Below are positions 10,800-23,434 of a stretch of 64,000 nucleotides of DNA, in pieces. How positions within the stretch are numbered: the first letter of the stretch is position 1; each line of letters starts with the position of its first letter. A program made the position numbers and the translations under genes. The stretch spans positions 12,359,497 through 12,423,496 of the forward strand of contig NC_134542.1 in assembly GCF_050624435.1 (NCBI RefSeq). The letters run 5' to 3'. This stretch comes from Tenrec ecaudatus. Lineage: Eukaryota > Chordata > Mammalia > Afrosoricida > Tenrecidae. A model generated the notes under the pieces. That model did no database searches. It saw only the letters and a list, made by a program, of their open reading frames with translations, and was not told where the DNA came from.

Positions 10800-11640
10800 C
10801 TTCTGAATTTAGAGGGAGGACATTGATTGGGCTGGTATGGGCTTCAGAAAGCTGTGATGGGGACATTTGGGCAGATAACCAGGAAGATGAGGACATAGGA
10901 CCCTAAATTTCATTGAATCATTTCAGTCAGTAGCACCATCCCTCCCATCTGAACAGATTATATTTGCCTGCAAATCCATTTTCAGTCAAACCATTATCAC
11001 CTGCACTCACATTTGAAAAGATTAGCCAATCTGTGCATGCTGACATGGCACCTGGAGTTTTTGCAAGTGCATCACTTGAGGCAGATGCCATAAAAGACAT
11101 TATTGAATATTCCTGGGAAAGACCCCCACCACCCATGTGGCTTCTAGATCAGTGACTGGACGTATGTCCCAGCGAGCTCCAAGAAGTGATGTGCAAATTG
11201 TGACCCAGATACAGGTACACTACACTCCTAAAGAACTGCTAGAGCTTTCTAATTTTTACCAAGAGAAGCCTGCACGACATATGTGGAAATCATTCTTGGT
11301 GGAAGGGACCAGAGTGCAAAGTATATAAGAATAGATCATTCTGAGTTTCTTAATGTGGGTCCACTCTGTAAAAATTTGACATTCTGTGTTTCAGCTCAAG
11401 AGCTTAGAAACAAGGTCTAATCATTTATTAGTTTGCTTCATTGAAACAAAAGTTGTTGAAGTACCAGATCTACCTTAGTATACTGTAGAAGGTATCCAAA
11501 GGCGTAGGAAGATTGACATTAGAGAGTTGTTTTATCAGGAAAAACCCATAGATCCACACATGGAATGCCCAGAGAGACACACTTTTGACCACAACAGTGA
11601 GGAACAAATCTTTGAAAGGATTCTTAGCATCTTTGAAGAC
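10800..11640 (+). mobile_element. Decayed class I endogenous retrovirus gag remnant
   Basis: Conceptual reading of 11161-11640 in one main frame with stops resembles the capsid part of mammalian ERV1-type Gag: a block beginning YTPKELLELS, then an acidic 'EFL..GPL' block, then an 'EGIQR' block. Upstream frames (10964-11155) may be the preceding Gag segment but are shifted. At least four stop codons interrupt it. No LTR, protease or pol was found next to it, and an RTE 3' end follows at 11690. Non-functional fossil. The class assignment is by resemblance only. Confidence 0.55.
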
Positions 11641-11689
11641 TGCTGTCGGTTGCCAGTTTATGTACAACAAGCTTGACAGAGGGAACTTC

Positions 11690-12345
11690 TCTAATTGAAT
11701 TAAGGCACCTATCACTGGACCAGTAAGTAACATAACGATACACGGAGAAAAGATTGAAATAATCAAGAATATGGTCTTGCTCGAAAACCGCCACCAATAC
11801 TCATGGAAGCCCAAGTTGCATTGGGTAAATCTGCTTACAAGATGTCTTTCGAGTGTTGAATAACAGGGAGGATGCTTTGAGCACTAAATTGTCCTTAACA
11901 CGAGCCATGGTATTTTCAATCACCTTATACTCATGTGAATATTGGACATTGAATAGGGAAGATGAAGTAAGAGTGGATGGATTTGAATTATGGTGCTGGT
12001 GAAGACCAGTGAAATGATCACGGACTTCTAAAAGAACTAACAAATCAGTCTTGGGAGAAGTGCAGCCAGTTGCTTCTCAGAGGCAAGGATCGTGAAACTG
12101 AAGCTCCTGTACTTTGGACATGTTGTAAGAGAGACCAGTCCCTGGAGAAGGCTATTGAGCTTGGCAAAGTAGGAGGGCAGTGGAAAAGAGGAAAGGTGTC
12201 GTCGAATGGAGATTGACACAGGAGCTGCAATACTGGGCTTGAATCTAAGAACAATGGTGAGCATGGCACAGGACCAGGTGATTTACGTTCTGTTGTTCAC
12301 AGGGTCACTATGGGTCAGAACCAGCTCAAGTTCGCCTATCAATAA
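11690..12345 (+). mobile_element. RTE/BovB-like LINE 3' end
   Basis: 5'-truncated copy covering the region after the polymerase core through to the 3' tail. Diagnostic blocks are 'acggagaaaagattgaa', 'gccatggtattttcaatc', 'ttgaattatggtgctgg' and 'actttggacatgtt'. It ends with 'gggtcactatgggtcagaaccagctcaag'. Many stops. Confidence 0.85.
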
Positions 12346-12689
12346 CAACTGTCATAGACTTCAACCTCAATTTGTAAAAACCAGGAAAGGTGGCTCAGGG
12401 TGTAGAAGGGATTACCGTGGTAAAGTGAATGCCTGGTAGTCTAGAGAGTTCCTGCCTACATCTCAATATCCGTCATCCCTCTACTCTCATTTGCTGCTAC
12501 AATGGCGGCTAACAGTTTCGTAAGTGCTCCTGGAAATTGAAACTACATCATGTACAGATCAAAAATACACCAGTTGGGCATCCCTGTTGAAAATGTACTC
12601 AGCAGGACACCTTTCTGTTCTCCTTAAAGAAAAACTCAGCCAAGGCAAACGCAGGCTCTAGACATTATCCATTCATGTATGCAAGATCC
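12346..12689. other. Single-copy sequence
   Basis: Nothing recognised. Confidence 0.35.
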
Positions 12690-13135
12690 CTCGGTATCAG
12701 ACCCTCCCCTGGCTCCCTTCCCCGTCACTATGATTTTCTTGTGGAAAAATCAAAGCCCGCCCATTCCTTTGTGAAGCGCATAATTGGGTTTCATATGCAG
12801 AATTGTCATTTGTAGGCTGGTGCAGTTTTCACAGGCGACGGAGGGATGCAGGGAGCATTTTGAGATCACCTGTGGGCAGGCTTGTTAATTAACAGAGTTA
12901 TAGCCCTCTTTCATTCCATGTAAGGGCACATAATTGAAATCAGGGTAATCACCACTGCCGCATTCAGTACTTTTGCCCCCTTTCAAGGTTATTTTAGCAA
13001 TTACGTTCTTGGCTGAGCATGTCAGTAAATGCTGCTGTTGCTTCCCCTACTTGACTTTTCTCAATCTCATGCCTGGTGGCATGTCTTTCTTCATTACAGC
13101 ATTCATTTAAATAGCTAGAACTCATTCGTGTGATC
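12690..13135. promoter_or_regulatory. Candidate conserved noncoding element
   Basis: A block of about 450 bp without any recognisable repeat. It carries clustered motifs: TCAAAG (TCF/LEF-like), CCCGCCC (Sp-like), ATATGCA (octamer half-like) and TTAATTAA (homeodomain-like) near 12885. Mixed composition with no long ORF. Function is inferred only from appearance. Confidence 0.35.
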
Positions 13136-13500
13136 CTTTAATTTCTCAAGGCAACTATTAAACTCGATCCAGTCTACCGTTCAGAGTAAGAAAGAAAAAG
13201 GAGCTAAAAATGGATCCCACAAATAGAGCATCTGAAAGCTGTTGAAGATGCTAATGTGTGTGCTACCAAACTCTGATGAGGTGAACAGTGGTCCATCTCC
13301 CGAGATCCATGAGTATCTATTATTCTATGAATGAATGACCAATCAATTATGAGGAGAATAATTTTAGCTTAAAAAAATCCCTGTGTAAACATCAGTACCC
13401 CTAATTTTATCAGATGAAAGGACTAAACTAAAATAGCTAAAAATTATCACTTGATATTATATTTTAGAAGAAATTAATTTCTTTTTTTCACCTTCTATGA
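13136..13500. other. Single-copy AT-rich sequence
   Basis: Nothing recognised. Confidence 0.35.
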
Positions 13501-13625
13501 CGGAGCCCTGGGGGCACTGCTGGGTGGAGTTTGAACTGATGGCCAAAGAACCAGCCAATCAAGCATACCGGCAGCTCTGTCGGAGAAAGAGGAGGTAGTC
13601 TGCTCAGGTAAGGACCCAGGTCAAC
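13501..13625 (+). mobile_element. AfroSINE-type SINE, 3' truncated
   Basis: Clear 5' start CGGAGCCCTGGGGGCACTGC, followed by the tRNA-related region and a body up to the 'agaaagagg' block. The tail is missing. Confidence 0.8.
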
Positions 13626-13953
13626 GTCCTTGCTGTCTTTTACTCTGGTGTGTGTTCATGTACCTGCATAAATTTTCTCAGTTTCTTTCCATTTATGTTG
13701 GATACAATTCAAAGGGTTATTCTTTATTGCTTTTCTATCAGAGCATCTCTATCTCCATTTTTCTGCCAACTGGTTTCACCAGCAAGATATTTAGTTAGCA
13801 AACATTTTTTCAACCTGAGAAGTTTATCATAAATAGGTATAAAAGCTTTGTGCCACTGGGCGGTTTAAAAGTGGAAGCCATTATCTCTTTAGTTCTTTAA
13901 GACAGCAACATGTATATGTACATGCTTCCGTTCAATATTGTATTCTGAATTCA

Positions 13954-13964
13954 GGTGTGTGTCT

Positions 13965-14003
<39 letters not shown>
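13954..14003. repeat. (TG)n microsatellite
   Basis: About 50 bp, with a TGTC-interrupted start and an uninterrupted (GT) stretch. Confidence 0.95.
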
Positions 14004-14007
<4 letters not shown>

Positions 14008-15261
14008 GCTTGAAAACTGGCAGAAATAATAACCATTATTTTTTTGCTATAAACTGTGGCTCATGACGTCTGAAAATGTTGACATTGAAACACATACTAG
14101 AACATTTTTTGAGTTTGTCAGAAATCTTTCTATTTCTTCGTGCATTTCTTTTTATACTAAAAAAATTATTTGGGGAGCTCCCCTGCGTTCTAAATTCTAG
14201 TTAAAACTTCTTTAAAAGTTGAGCACATTCTCTTGGAATAGTGTAAGCCTATGAAGGACTTTATCATTGAAAGAGACTTTCTGTGCATTAAAAATAATTT
14301 CAACTCAATGTGTTTATTAGCATGAATAGCAATAAGAAACAAGATACCGGTACCATAGTCTATACATTTCTACCCAGGAAATTTAAGCTATAAGCTACTT
14401 TAGTAGATCTAACTCATCTTGCCTTGCACATTTTATGCAGATGTATTGCTATTTCATAGTCTATCCTGATTTGGTAATATGCAATTAGAGAAAATGACCA
14501 TTTTAGTATAGAACAATTTTCTTGTAAATCATACAGCAAAAATATTTGAGATGTATTAAAATGAGATGGATTGGGAATGATTAGAGTTATGAATTACTAT
14601 AATTTGCTCTTACACAGCTAATTCTGTAACACCGTGCTAAAATTGAACAATTTCCATTCTCTAAATTTCTCATAATAGGGTTTAAATGGGAAAATAAAAT
14701 AAAATTTTCATCTTTTCTTCAAATTTACTCCTGCTTCTTCTTCCATACGTTTTTATGAAATGACCCACTATCCTTCTAATCACCCCAATCTGAAGAACTC
14801 CGGAATCACACACGCCTCCTTCTTCTAGTCATTCCTTCAAAACCGACGGCCATTAATTCTGTGATTTGAGTCAGCCAGACCAGTCTCAGCCTTCACCACA
14901 GTGACTGCTTGTCCATGAGATCCTCATGATTCACTGATCTCTGTGCCTGGTGGTTCACCATGAAGCCCACCACACATTCATCCCTCAAGTCCTCTTGAAT
15001 ACGGCTGTCTCATTAAATTACATACAATGATAATTCCACAAGGTCACCTTCTACACAAAAACCCCTCAATGGATAAAGCCTGAATGTCATCTAATTTGAA
15101 CTTGGTGGTGTGCCTCTCAGGCCTTCTGTACCCGTCAGGGGCCAGGCAATAGCTCCAGCATCACCTCACACCCTACTGGGGACTCACCAGTCACACCATA
15201 CTTGTTTGACTCTTTCCTATTTTATCCCTAGTCATCTGTCAGTGTTCTTCAAGATGGAAGC
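14004..15261. other. AT-rich single-copy sequence, possible old L2 at 14740-15235
   Basis: The first 700 bp are AT-rich and unrecognised. From about 14740, C-rich phrases such as 'acaaaaacccctcaatgg' and 'aatagctccagcatcacctc' resemble the sense L2 consensus, but the match is weak. Confidence 0.3.
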
Positions 15262-15827
15262 TGAAGTAGTTAGTTTATTGTGCCAGCGTGGCCGATAAAC
15301 ACATGTGGGATTAACTGAAGGGCAGAGAGATAAATGGCTTGGCAAGCCTCACCTTTCTTGTCTCTCGCTTTTTGATCATCGGACCAGTGTGTGGCTGCCT
15401 TGCTTGTTCTGTGCCTCAGTTTGCAAACTACACTACCTGTGGGACACCTAACCTGTGGACTGTGTCGCTGTAATTGGAGGCCCCTTTAGGACCTGCCTCA
15501 CCATAAAATTGGAATGTACATCTCTGGAACTGGGGACTGACAGTTGGTGACCTGGCTGACGGTTGGTGACTTGCCTTGCTGTTTGCTGCCTCTGCCGGGA
15601 TAGCCTGGATCTCTTGAAGGACAGCCAGTGTCTCACAACTCTCTCACGGGAGTGAGTTGCACAGGGTCATTTGTACTGCTTTATAATTAAACTGTTCATT
15701 TATTGTATTATCTATCTATATATAATTCAACAGTTCAATTCTTGTGTTATATATCTGTCTTTATAAATATATACATAAAATTATCAGCAATCTGGTTTTG
15801 TCTCTCTAGAGAATGCTGTCTAACGCA
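15262..15827 (+). mobile_element. ERVL-type solo LTR with perfect 5-bp target duplication
   Basis: The element begins TGAAGTAG and ends TCTAACGCA, giving the retroviral TG...CA ends. It is flanked on both sides by GAAGC (15257-15261 and 15828-15832), a perfect 5-bp target site duplication. It is 566 bp long. The sequence is clearly homologous to the reverse complement of the LTR at 18814-19369; both share 'gaccagtgtgtggctgccttg'. The 3' end resembles the 'tctctggagaaccctgactaataca' end of MLT2-like ERVL LTRs. No internal provirus remains, so this is a solo LTR. Confidence 0.8.
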
Positions 15828-15842
15828 GAAGCTCACTTATAA

Positions 15843-16032
15843 CTCATTCTAAGTGGGTATGTCCTTGACTGAAGTTTAAAGGTCATCCATTGGAACCTAT
15901 GAGCCACTCCACCGGAGAAAGCTAAGGCAGTCTCCCTATAAAGATCACAGCCTTAGACAGTCTATGGGATGCTCTATTCTGTCCTCAAGAGGCACATTGA
16001 GTTGGATTCGACTTGATGGCAACAGATTCCAC
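15843..16032 (+). mobile_element. AfroSINE-type SINE
   Basis: Diverged head, then 'gagccactccaccggagaaagc' and a tail 'cattgagttggattcgacttgatggcaac'. It follows the LTR directly. Confidence 0.75.
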
Positions 16033-16539
16033 AGCTCTTTCCATGTAGGCTAAGACCCAGACAGGAGATAAGTCCTGTATTCTCCTCTTCCATTCCCTGA
16101 ACTCCTTCCGCATCCTACGTCTGTGATTCCCACGCCATTTGGGCAGCAGCGGTGGCATTTCTTGCCCTCGCTCCAGTGTGAGAGCTCTGCAAAGGCGAGA
16201 AGGATGGCTTAGCTCTGTAGCTCTAGTATCTTGCAAATTGCATGTCACCTAGATGTTTAACGATGATGGTTAAATAATAATTGTGTGTGAATTGAAACGA
16301 AATTTTAAAATTACATCCTCTCTTCCCCTTTCTCTTTTTCCTCCAGGGACCCTTTTGATCACAGTTAAGTACCCCTGACATGTATTATAAGTCTTTTTGA
16401 CTTAGGTCTCATCTACATGCCACGAGATTCAATGAGATTCGTTCTCCATGGTATTTTATTATCCCTCCAAACACATGCTAGTGGAGGATTCTACGTAGGT
16501 CATATCTCATTCAAATACCATTCAAATGAAATCACTGAA
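16033..16539. other. Single-copy sequence
   Basis: Nothing recognised. Confidence 0.35.
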
Positions 16540-16965
16540 TATATCATTGTCATCATGTGCTGTCGAGTCCATTCTGAGCCACAGTGACATTATGGTACCA
16601 AAGAGAGAAATACTACCTGGACTTGTGCCACCCCAAACCTGTTGGTTCTGTTTGAGCATACTGTGGAAGCCACTGTTTCAGTTCATCTGGTTCTTCCCTT
16701 CTGTCACTGGCTTTTCACTTTCCCAAGCATGATGTCCTTTCCAGAGACTTTGGTCTCCTGCTAGCATGCCCAAAGTACATGAGTCAAAGTCTAAGCATCT
16801 TTATTTCCAAGGAGCATTCTGGCAGTACTTCCTGCATAGCAAATTTATTTGGTCTTAAGGCAGCCCGTGGTACTTTTAATATGATTTGCCAACACTATAA
16901 TTCAAATAGATGAGTTCTTCTCTCGTCTCCCTTATTCTTTGTACAGCATTCACATTACTTATACA
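16540..16965 (-). mobile_element. RTE/BovB-like LINE 3' end, antisense
   Basis: Antisense 3' tail (TGTGCTGTCGAGTCCATTCTGAG) followed by 'caagcatgatgtcctttccagagact' and 'aaggagcattctggcagtactt', the C-terminal pol region. It ends upstream of the second, longer antisense copy at 17036, so two copies lie in tandem in the same orientation. Confidence 0.85.
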
Positions 16966-17351
16966 TACGTGTGTGTGTGTGTACAGTATACAACATAATG
17001 TACAATAATATATACATCTAATGCTTTACCTGTCGTGCTGTTGTTAGTTGTCAGCAAGTCAGTTCCATCTCAGAGTACCTCTACATACAACAGAAGGAAG
17101 CACTGTTTTGTCCTGCACCATTATCAAAATTATGGTGACCCTTGAACTCATTGTTGCAACCTCTGTATCAATCCATGTAGTCCAAGGTCTTCTCTTTTTC
17201 TCTATGCTTCTACTTTATCAAGCATGATCCCTTTCCAGAGATTGGTCTCTCTGAACAAGACAGATGGCCAAATATGATGCCAAGGAGCATTGTGATTATA
17301 CTTTTCCAACACTGATTAGTCCATGGTACTTTCAGTATTCTCCACCAGCAC

Positions 17352-17559
17352 GCTAGAAAGATCTAGTGGCATAGTAGGTTCCTGCTGCGATGCTAAGTGC
17401 AAGGTCAGCAGTTCAAAACCACCAGCTGTTCCACAGGAGGCCTTCTATTCTCATAAAACGTTGCAGTCTCAGAAATCCACAGGGGCAGGTCTACAGTATT
17501 CTGCAGAGTGCCTATGAATCAGAATCCACTTTATGGCACCAAATTTGGTTTTATGTTTT
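17352..17559 (+). mobile_element. AfroSINE-type SINE inserted in the RTE, with 9-bp target duplication
   Basis: The SINE has head, body ('ggtcagcagttcaaaaccaccagc') and tail ('ctatgaatcagaatccactttatggcacc'). It is flanked by CACCAGCAC at 17343-17351 and 17560-17568, a perfect 9-bp duplication of RTE sequence. The RTE reading resumes immediately after. Confidence 0.85.
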
Positions 17560-18460
17560 CACCAGCACCATCATTCAAATTCATAAATTGTTTTATATTC
17601 TTTATTTATTGTCCAAATTCCAGGTGCACTTTAAGCGATTGAAAGTACCATGAATTGGGTTAGGCACACCTCAGGCCTCGAAATGACACCTGGGTTATTA
17701 CAATGGTCTTGTACAGACTTCCCTGATCCAATGATTACTTGAATAAGCCTTCCAGGAGCATGGGTTGTGGACCCAGATTATGGACAACTTCAATCTTTTC
17801 TGTTTATTATGATGTTGTTCACTGAGTCAGTTGAGAGGATTTTCTTTACGTTGAGTTGCAAACCTCACTAAAGGCTGCAGTCATTGATTGTTAGCAGTAG
17901 GTACTTCATGTCCCCCTAGGGCTCAGCAAACAAAGCTGTGCCATCTGCTTCTCCACCTAATACCATGTTCTTCTTCACATAGTCCAGCTCTTTGGGTTAT
18001 TTGCTGAGCACACACCTTGAAAAAGTGCAGTGCAAGAATAAAACCCTGATGCATACCTTTCCTGATTTTACCACATGGTAATCCTTCATTCTGTTTCAAC
18101 TACTGCCTCTTGGACCATGTGTAGGTTCTACATGAGCCCAAATAAGGGTTTTGTAATCCCCATTCTTCTCAATACTATCCATAGTTTAGTATGATCCCCA
18201 CAATCAAATACCTTTGTGTAGTCAACATAACACAAGTAAACGTATTTCTGGTATTCTTTGCTTTTAGTCAAATCCATCAAACCTCAGACATTATATATCA
18301 TGCCCTCATCTGAATTTCTAGCAGCTTACCATTGATGGATTGCTGAAGCGCTTGCTGAATGATTTTCAGCATATTTTTATTTGCATATGAGATTGATTGT
18401 TTGTGTAATAATTTCTCCATTGTGTTGCTTCACCTTTTCTTGGAATGAGTACAAACATGG

Positions 18461-18536
18461 ATTGCTTCTAGTTGGTTGACCAGGTGCCTGCCTCCCAGAT
18501 TGCTTCTAGTTGATCAACCAGGTGCCTGCCTCCCAA
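18461..18536. repeat. 38-bp tandem duplication inside the RTE
   Basis: Two units (18461-18498 and 18499-18536), each starting ATTGCTTCTAGTTG and containing CCAGGTGCCTGCCTCCCA. They differ at about four positions. It arose after the RTE inserted, because other RTE copies have a single unit. Confidence 0.85.
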
Positions 18537-18813
18537 ATTTCTTGGCATAGACAAATGAGTGCTTCCAGTGCTTTATTAGTTCATTGAAACATTTCAATTG
18601 ATTTTTTTTCAGCTTCTGAAGTCTTGAATTTTTGTTAATGCCCTCAGTACAACTTGAACGTCTTCAATAACACCAGTTGTTGACCACAGGCTCTCGTTTG
18701 AAATGTTTGAATGTCGACTAGTTATTTTTAGTACAGTGCTTTTGTGTATTCCTTCCACCTTCTTTGATACTTTATCCAATATTTTCCCCATAGACCTCTT
18801 CAGTATTGCTACT

Positions 18814-19369
18814 TGTATTACACAGGGTTCTCTGGAGAAACAAAACCAGGACACTAATCATTTTGTATATATTTATATAGATAGATGACATCAGTGATAA
18901 ACAGTTAATTAATCTATAAAACAGTACAAATGGCTCAGCACAACTCACTTCCATGAGACAGCTAGTACACAGCCAGTCCTTCAAGTCTTGAGTGCTGCCA
19001 GGTAGTCCTATGTGGAGCAATACAGGTGATCCAGCCACACAAAGCAAACAGCAAGCAGGTCAGCCACAGTCAGCCAGATGACAGAGTCCGACAGTCTTCA
19101 GCTCAAGAGATGTACCTTCCAGTAGTGTTGCAAAGCAGTTCTTGAAGGAACCTCAAGTTATAGTGACACAGTCCATGAGTTAGATGTCCCTCAGGTAGTG
19201 TAGCTTACAAATGGAGGCACAGAACAAGCAAGGCAGCCACACACTGGTCCAATGATCAATGAGCAAGAGAGAAAGAGGCAAGGCTCACCGAGCCATTTAG
19301 CTCTCTGCCCTTCAACCAATATCACATGTGTTCATTGGCCAGGTTGGCACAACAAACCCACCTATCACA
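18814..19369 (-). mobile_element. ERVL-type solo LTR inserted in the RTE
   Basis: On the plus strand it begins TGTATTACACAGGG and ends CCTATCACA; in its own orientation this is TGTGATAGG...TAATACA. Length 556 bp. Flanks are CTACT (18809-18813) and TTACT (19370-19374), a 5-bp target duplication with one mismatch. RTE sequence is continuous across the insertion. It is homologous to the LTR at 15262-15827 in the opposite orientation. Confidence 0.8.
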
Positions 19370-20288
19370 TTACTTGAGGCTTTCTTTTTTACTAAATATA
19401 TTTTAAATTGATATATGTTGAGTATATTCTTCCTTTTTCTATTCTAACTCCAGGTCTTTGAATATTTCATATACTTAATTTTTCTCCTTGAGCTACACTT
19501 TGAAATGTTCTGTTCACCTACTTTTCTTCATCATCCCCCCCCGCCCCAATTTTCTTTAGCTACTCTATACTCAAAGTGAGTTTTAGAGCCCCTTCTGGTA
19601 TTCACGTAGGTGTTTTCTTTCTTTCCTGTATTTCACTTTCTTCATGTTCATGAGGACATCTCAGAGCGCATCAGGTTTTCCATCCCCAGTGTTCAATACA
19701 TCAAATCTATTCTTGAGACGTTATTAAAACTCAGATGGGATTTGTTCAAGGTCATATTTTTCCCTGTGGACTCGTTTTATCTTCAATTCCAAGCTAAAGT
19801 TATATATGAGCAATTACTGGACTGTTCTGTAGTCAACCCCTGGCCTCATTTTAGCTGTTTATGATGTTTGTCCATAGTGTATTCCCACAGAAGTAGTCAT
19901 TTAATGTCTGTGTATCCCATGTGGTGAATTCCACAGGTACAGTAATAGTTTATGTTGAAAGGAGGCATTTATAATATAGAAGTTGTAGGTCTTGCAAAAT
20001 GCTGTCATGTCATCTCCCACTTCTTGTTTATCACCAAGGCCATATTTTCTTATGACTATCCTTTCTATGGGTTTCCAACGTCCATACTTCAGTCACTCAT
20101 AATTATCAATGCATGTTGAGTGCATGTTTGATCAGATTTCAGACCGAAGTTGGTAGAATTCTCTAATGTCTTCATCATTTGCTCTCATTTTTGGTGCTTA
20201 AATTTGAATGAAAGCTGAATTAACAACTTCCTTGTAGGATTATAGATATTATCCTATCATAAGTAGCATTGAAATTCAGTTTGGATCT

Positions 20289-20302
20289 TGAAATATTCTT
20301 TT
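20289..20302. repeat. Target site duplication, left copy, of FTH1 retrocopy
   Basis: TGAAATATTCTTTT, identical to 21248-21261. It equals the RTE target sequence and marks L1-type retrotransposition. The boundary with the poly(A) tract is ambiguous by up to four bases. Confidence 0.9.
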
Positions 20303-21247
<945 letters not shown>

Positions 21248-21261
21248 TGAAATATTCTTTT
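21248..21261. repeat. Target site duplication, right copy, of FTH1 retrocopy
   Basis: TGAAATATTCTTTT, identical to 20289-20302. RTE sequence resumes after it. Confidence 0.9.
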
Positions 21262-21860
21262 GGACAATGCATGCTGCACAATTTCTCTTTCATTGGCCAT
21301 TCCCAGCATAGTAAACCATAAGACTGTCTGATTCAGAAGGATCCATGCCCATCACTTTCAGCTGACTTACGCCTAGGACATTGATCTTAATGCATTCCAC
21401 TTTACTTTTTACTGTTTGCAATTTTCCTAGATTCATACTTCATACACTCCATGTTCTGGTTATGAATAAATGTTTTCAGTTATTTTGTCTCATTTTAAGT
21501 TATGGTCCATCAGCAAAGGCCTGAGAGTTTTATCCCATCCCTATCATTGATATTGACTTTACTTTGAGAAAATAGCTCATTATCAGTTGCATTTGCATGC
21601 CTTTCCACCAAAGGAGCACATTTTCCTGTACTAGATCTAACAATATTCTGCTGCTGTTCATGCTTTCGATGATCAACCCCTCAGAAGTAAACAACAAGCT
21701 TTCCTTTTTTGTGGTTTGTTCTTAGTTCTTAGTAGAGATAATCTGCTGAAAGTTCTTTAACCTGGGTGATCCTATTGGTATTTGAAATACTGGTGCTTCT
21801 AGCATCAGAGGAGTATGGAAGCCACCACATTATAATTAACTGACTGATAAGGAACGGTGT

Positions 21861-22094
21861 GTATGTATAGACAATACCATATAAATAAATTTAAGAATAG
21901 ATACATTTGAATTATGGTGGTAGTAAAAATATTCATCCACCCATCCTTTGTGTCAAACACATCTGTACATGTTGCCATAATTATTTTAAAAAATATTTTC
22001 TTTCTATTTAAGCCCTTGGTATGTATAAATTGTGATAAGAGCTGTAAGAGCTATATATATATAGCTATATATATATATATATTCAAAGTGTCAT
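21861..22094. other. AT-rich junction with L1-like tail and (TA)n
   Basis: Around 22025-22055 the phrase 'gtataaattgtgataagagctgtaagagc' resembles the L1 3' end also seen at 61020-61083. A short TA repeat follows at 22056-22082. Confidence 0.4.
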
Positions 22095-23293
22095 GAACTG
22101 CAAAGGCATTTGGCTGCATGGATCATAAAAACTTATGTATATCCTTGAGAAGAATGCGGATTGTGGAACACTCAAGTGTGCTCCTGTGGCACCTTTACAA
22201 GGATCAAGAGGCTGTCGTTCTAAAAGAACCCGGGTTTTCAATTCCAAAAGGTGTGCACCAGGGTTGTATGCTCACACCATACTTATTGGACCTGTGTGTT
22301 GAGCAAATCGCTAGAAAAATGGAAATCGATGAAGAAAAATGCACCAGGGAAGAAATACTCACTGCCATGGAATCAAGGCTGGGTCATGGCCACCCCCTGA
22401 GGGTTTCAGAGCCTGCAACCATTTCTAGGGGGAGAAGGTCTAGTCTTTGTCCTGCGGAGCTGCTGGTTTCCAGGTGCTGAGCAAGCATGCGGATCGCAGC
22501 CCAGTGCATCGCCACGACACCAGCAGGGCTCCTCACACCCAGTGTGGAGGAAGGCAAATGCTGTGTGCAAATGACACAATCGCGATGGCTGAGAGTGAGG
22601 AAGACTTAAAGCACTCGCTGTCCAGGATCAAGATTGTAGCCACCAATATGGATGACAACTCCATGTAAAGAAGACCCAAATCCTCACAACATCATGATAA
22701 AGGGAGAAAAGACTAAAGTTGTCAAATATTTCATCTTGCTTGGATCTAAAATTAGTGCTCATGGAAGCACCAGTCAAGAGATCAAAATGCAGTGCACTGG
22801 ATAAATCAGTCGCAGAAAATTTTTTCAGAGTGTTGAAAAGCAAGAATGTTACTTTGGGGTCTGACTTAAACCATGGTATTTTCAATCGCCTCATATGCAT
22901 GGGACTGAATATTGGACCTTGAATAAAGAAGACTGAAAACTAATCGATACCTTTGAATTATGGTGCTGCTGAAGGATATTTAAAGTACCCCGACCTAGCA
23001 AAGGAACAAACAAATCTGTCTCAGAAGAAGTAAAACCAAAAATATCCCTTTGAGGCAACAATGGTGAGACTTTGTCTCCCATACTCTGGACATGTGGCCA
23101 GGAGAGACTAGTCTCTGGGGAAGGATGTCATGCTGTGTAAAGTCGAGTAGCAACAACAGTGCAGAAGACCATTGAGCAACAATGGAATCAAACATAAAAA
23201 CAATTGTGAGAATTGCTTCGTGCCTCACACTGCTGTGTTCAATTGTACCTAGGCTCACTATGAGTCAGAAATTACTCAATGGGACCTCACAAC
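22095..23293 (+). mobile_element. RTE/BovB-like LINE, 5'-truncated, sense, with SINE insertion
   Basis: Begins inside the reverse transcriptase. The frame at 22118-22355 shows the typical box KGVHQGCMLTPYLLDL. After the SINE insertion the polymerase box reads CAND (22564-22575) in place of YADD. It continues through the C-terminal region to the 3' tail 'cactatgagtcagaaattactcaatgggacctcacaac'. Stops and frameshifts throughout. Confidence 0.9.
22356..22533 (-). mobile_element. AfroSINE-type SINE, antisense, inside RTE reverse transcriptase
   Basis: On the plus strand it begins with the SINE tail reversed (CTCACTGCCATGGAATCAAG) and ends with the reversed head ACACCAGCAGGGCTCC. The RTE reading continues on both sides. 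Confidence 0.8.
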
Positions 23294-23434
23294 GGACTGC
23301 CAAAAGAGCAAACCATTGTTTTGGAAGAAGTACATCCAGAAGGCTGCTTAGAAGTGAGATGGTGAGACTTCAGCGCATGTACTTTGGACATGTATCAGGA
23401 GAGACCAGTTTTTGAAAAAGAGTATGATGTTTGG
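23294..23434 (+). mobile_element. Short RTE/BovB-like LINE fragment, sense
   Basis: A second copy starting at 'ggactgccaaaagagcaaacc' immediately after the tail of the previous RTE, and breaking off within the C-terminal region. Head-to-tail arrangement of two copies. Confidence 0.75.

Noticed and set aside
11137..11328. ERV gag-like frame as a domesticated gag gene
   Set aside because: The similarity continues past stop codons in the same frame and no intact start or full domain exists, so decay is the simpler reading.
22118..22480. 120-codon frame with reverse transcriptase similarity as a live gene
   Set aside because: The RTE part is real but truncated, the polymerase box is mutated to CAND and the frame ends inside an antisense SINE. 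Annotated as a mobile element fossil.
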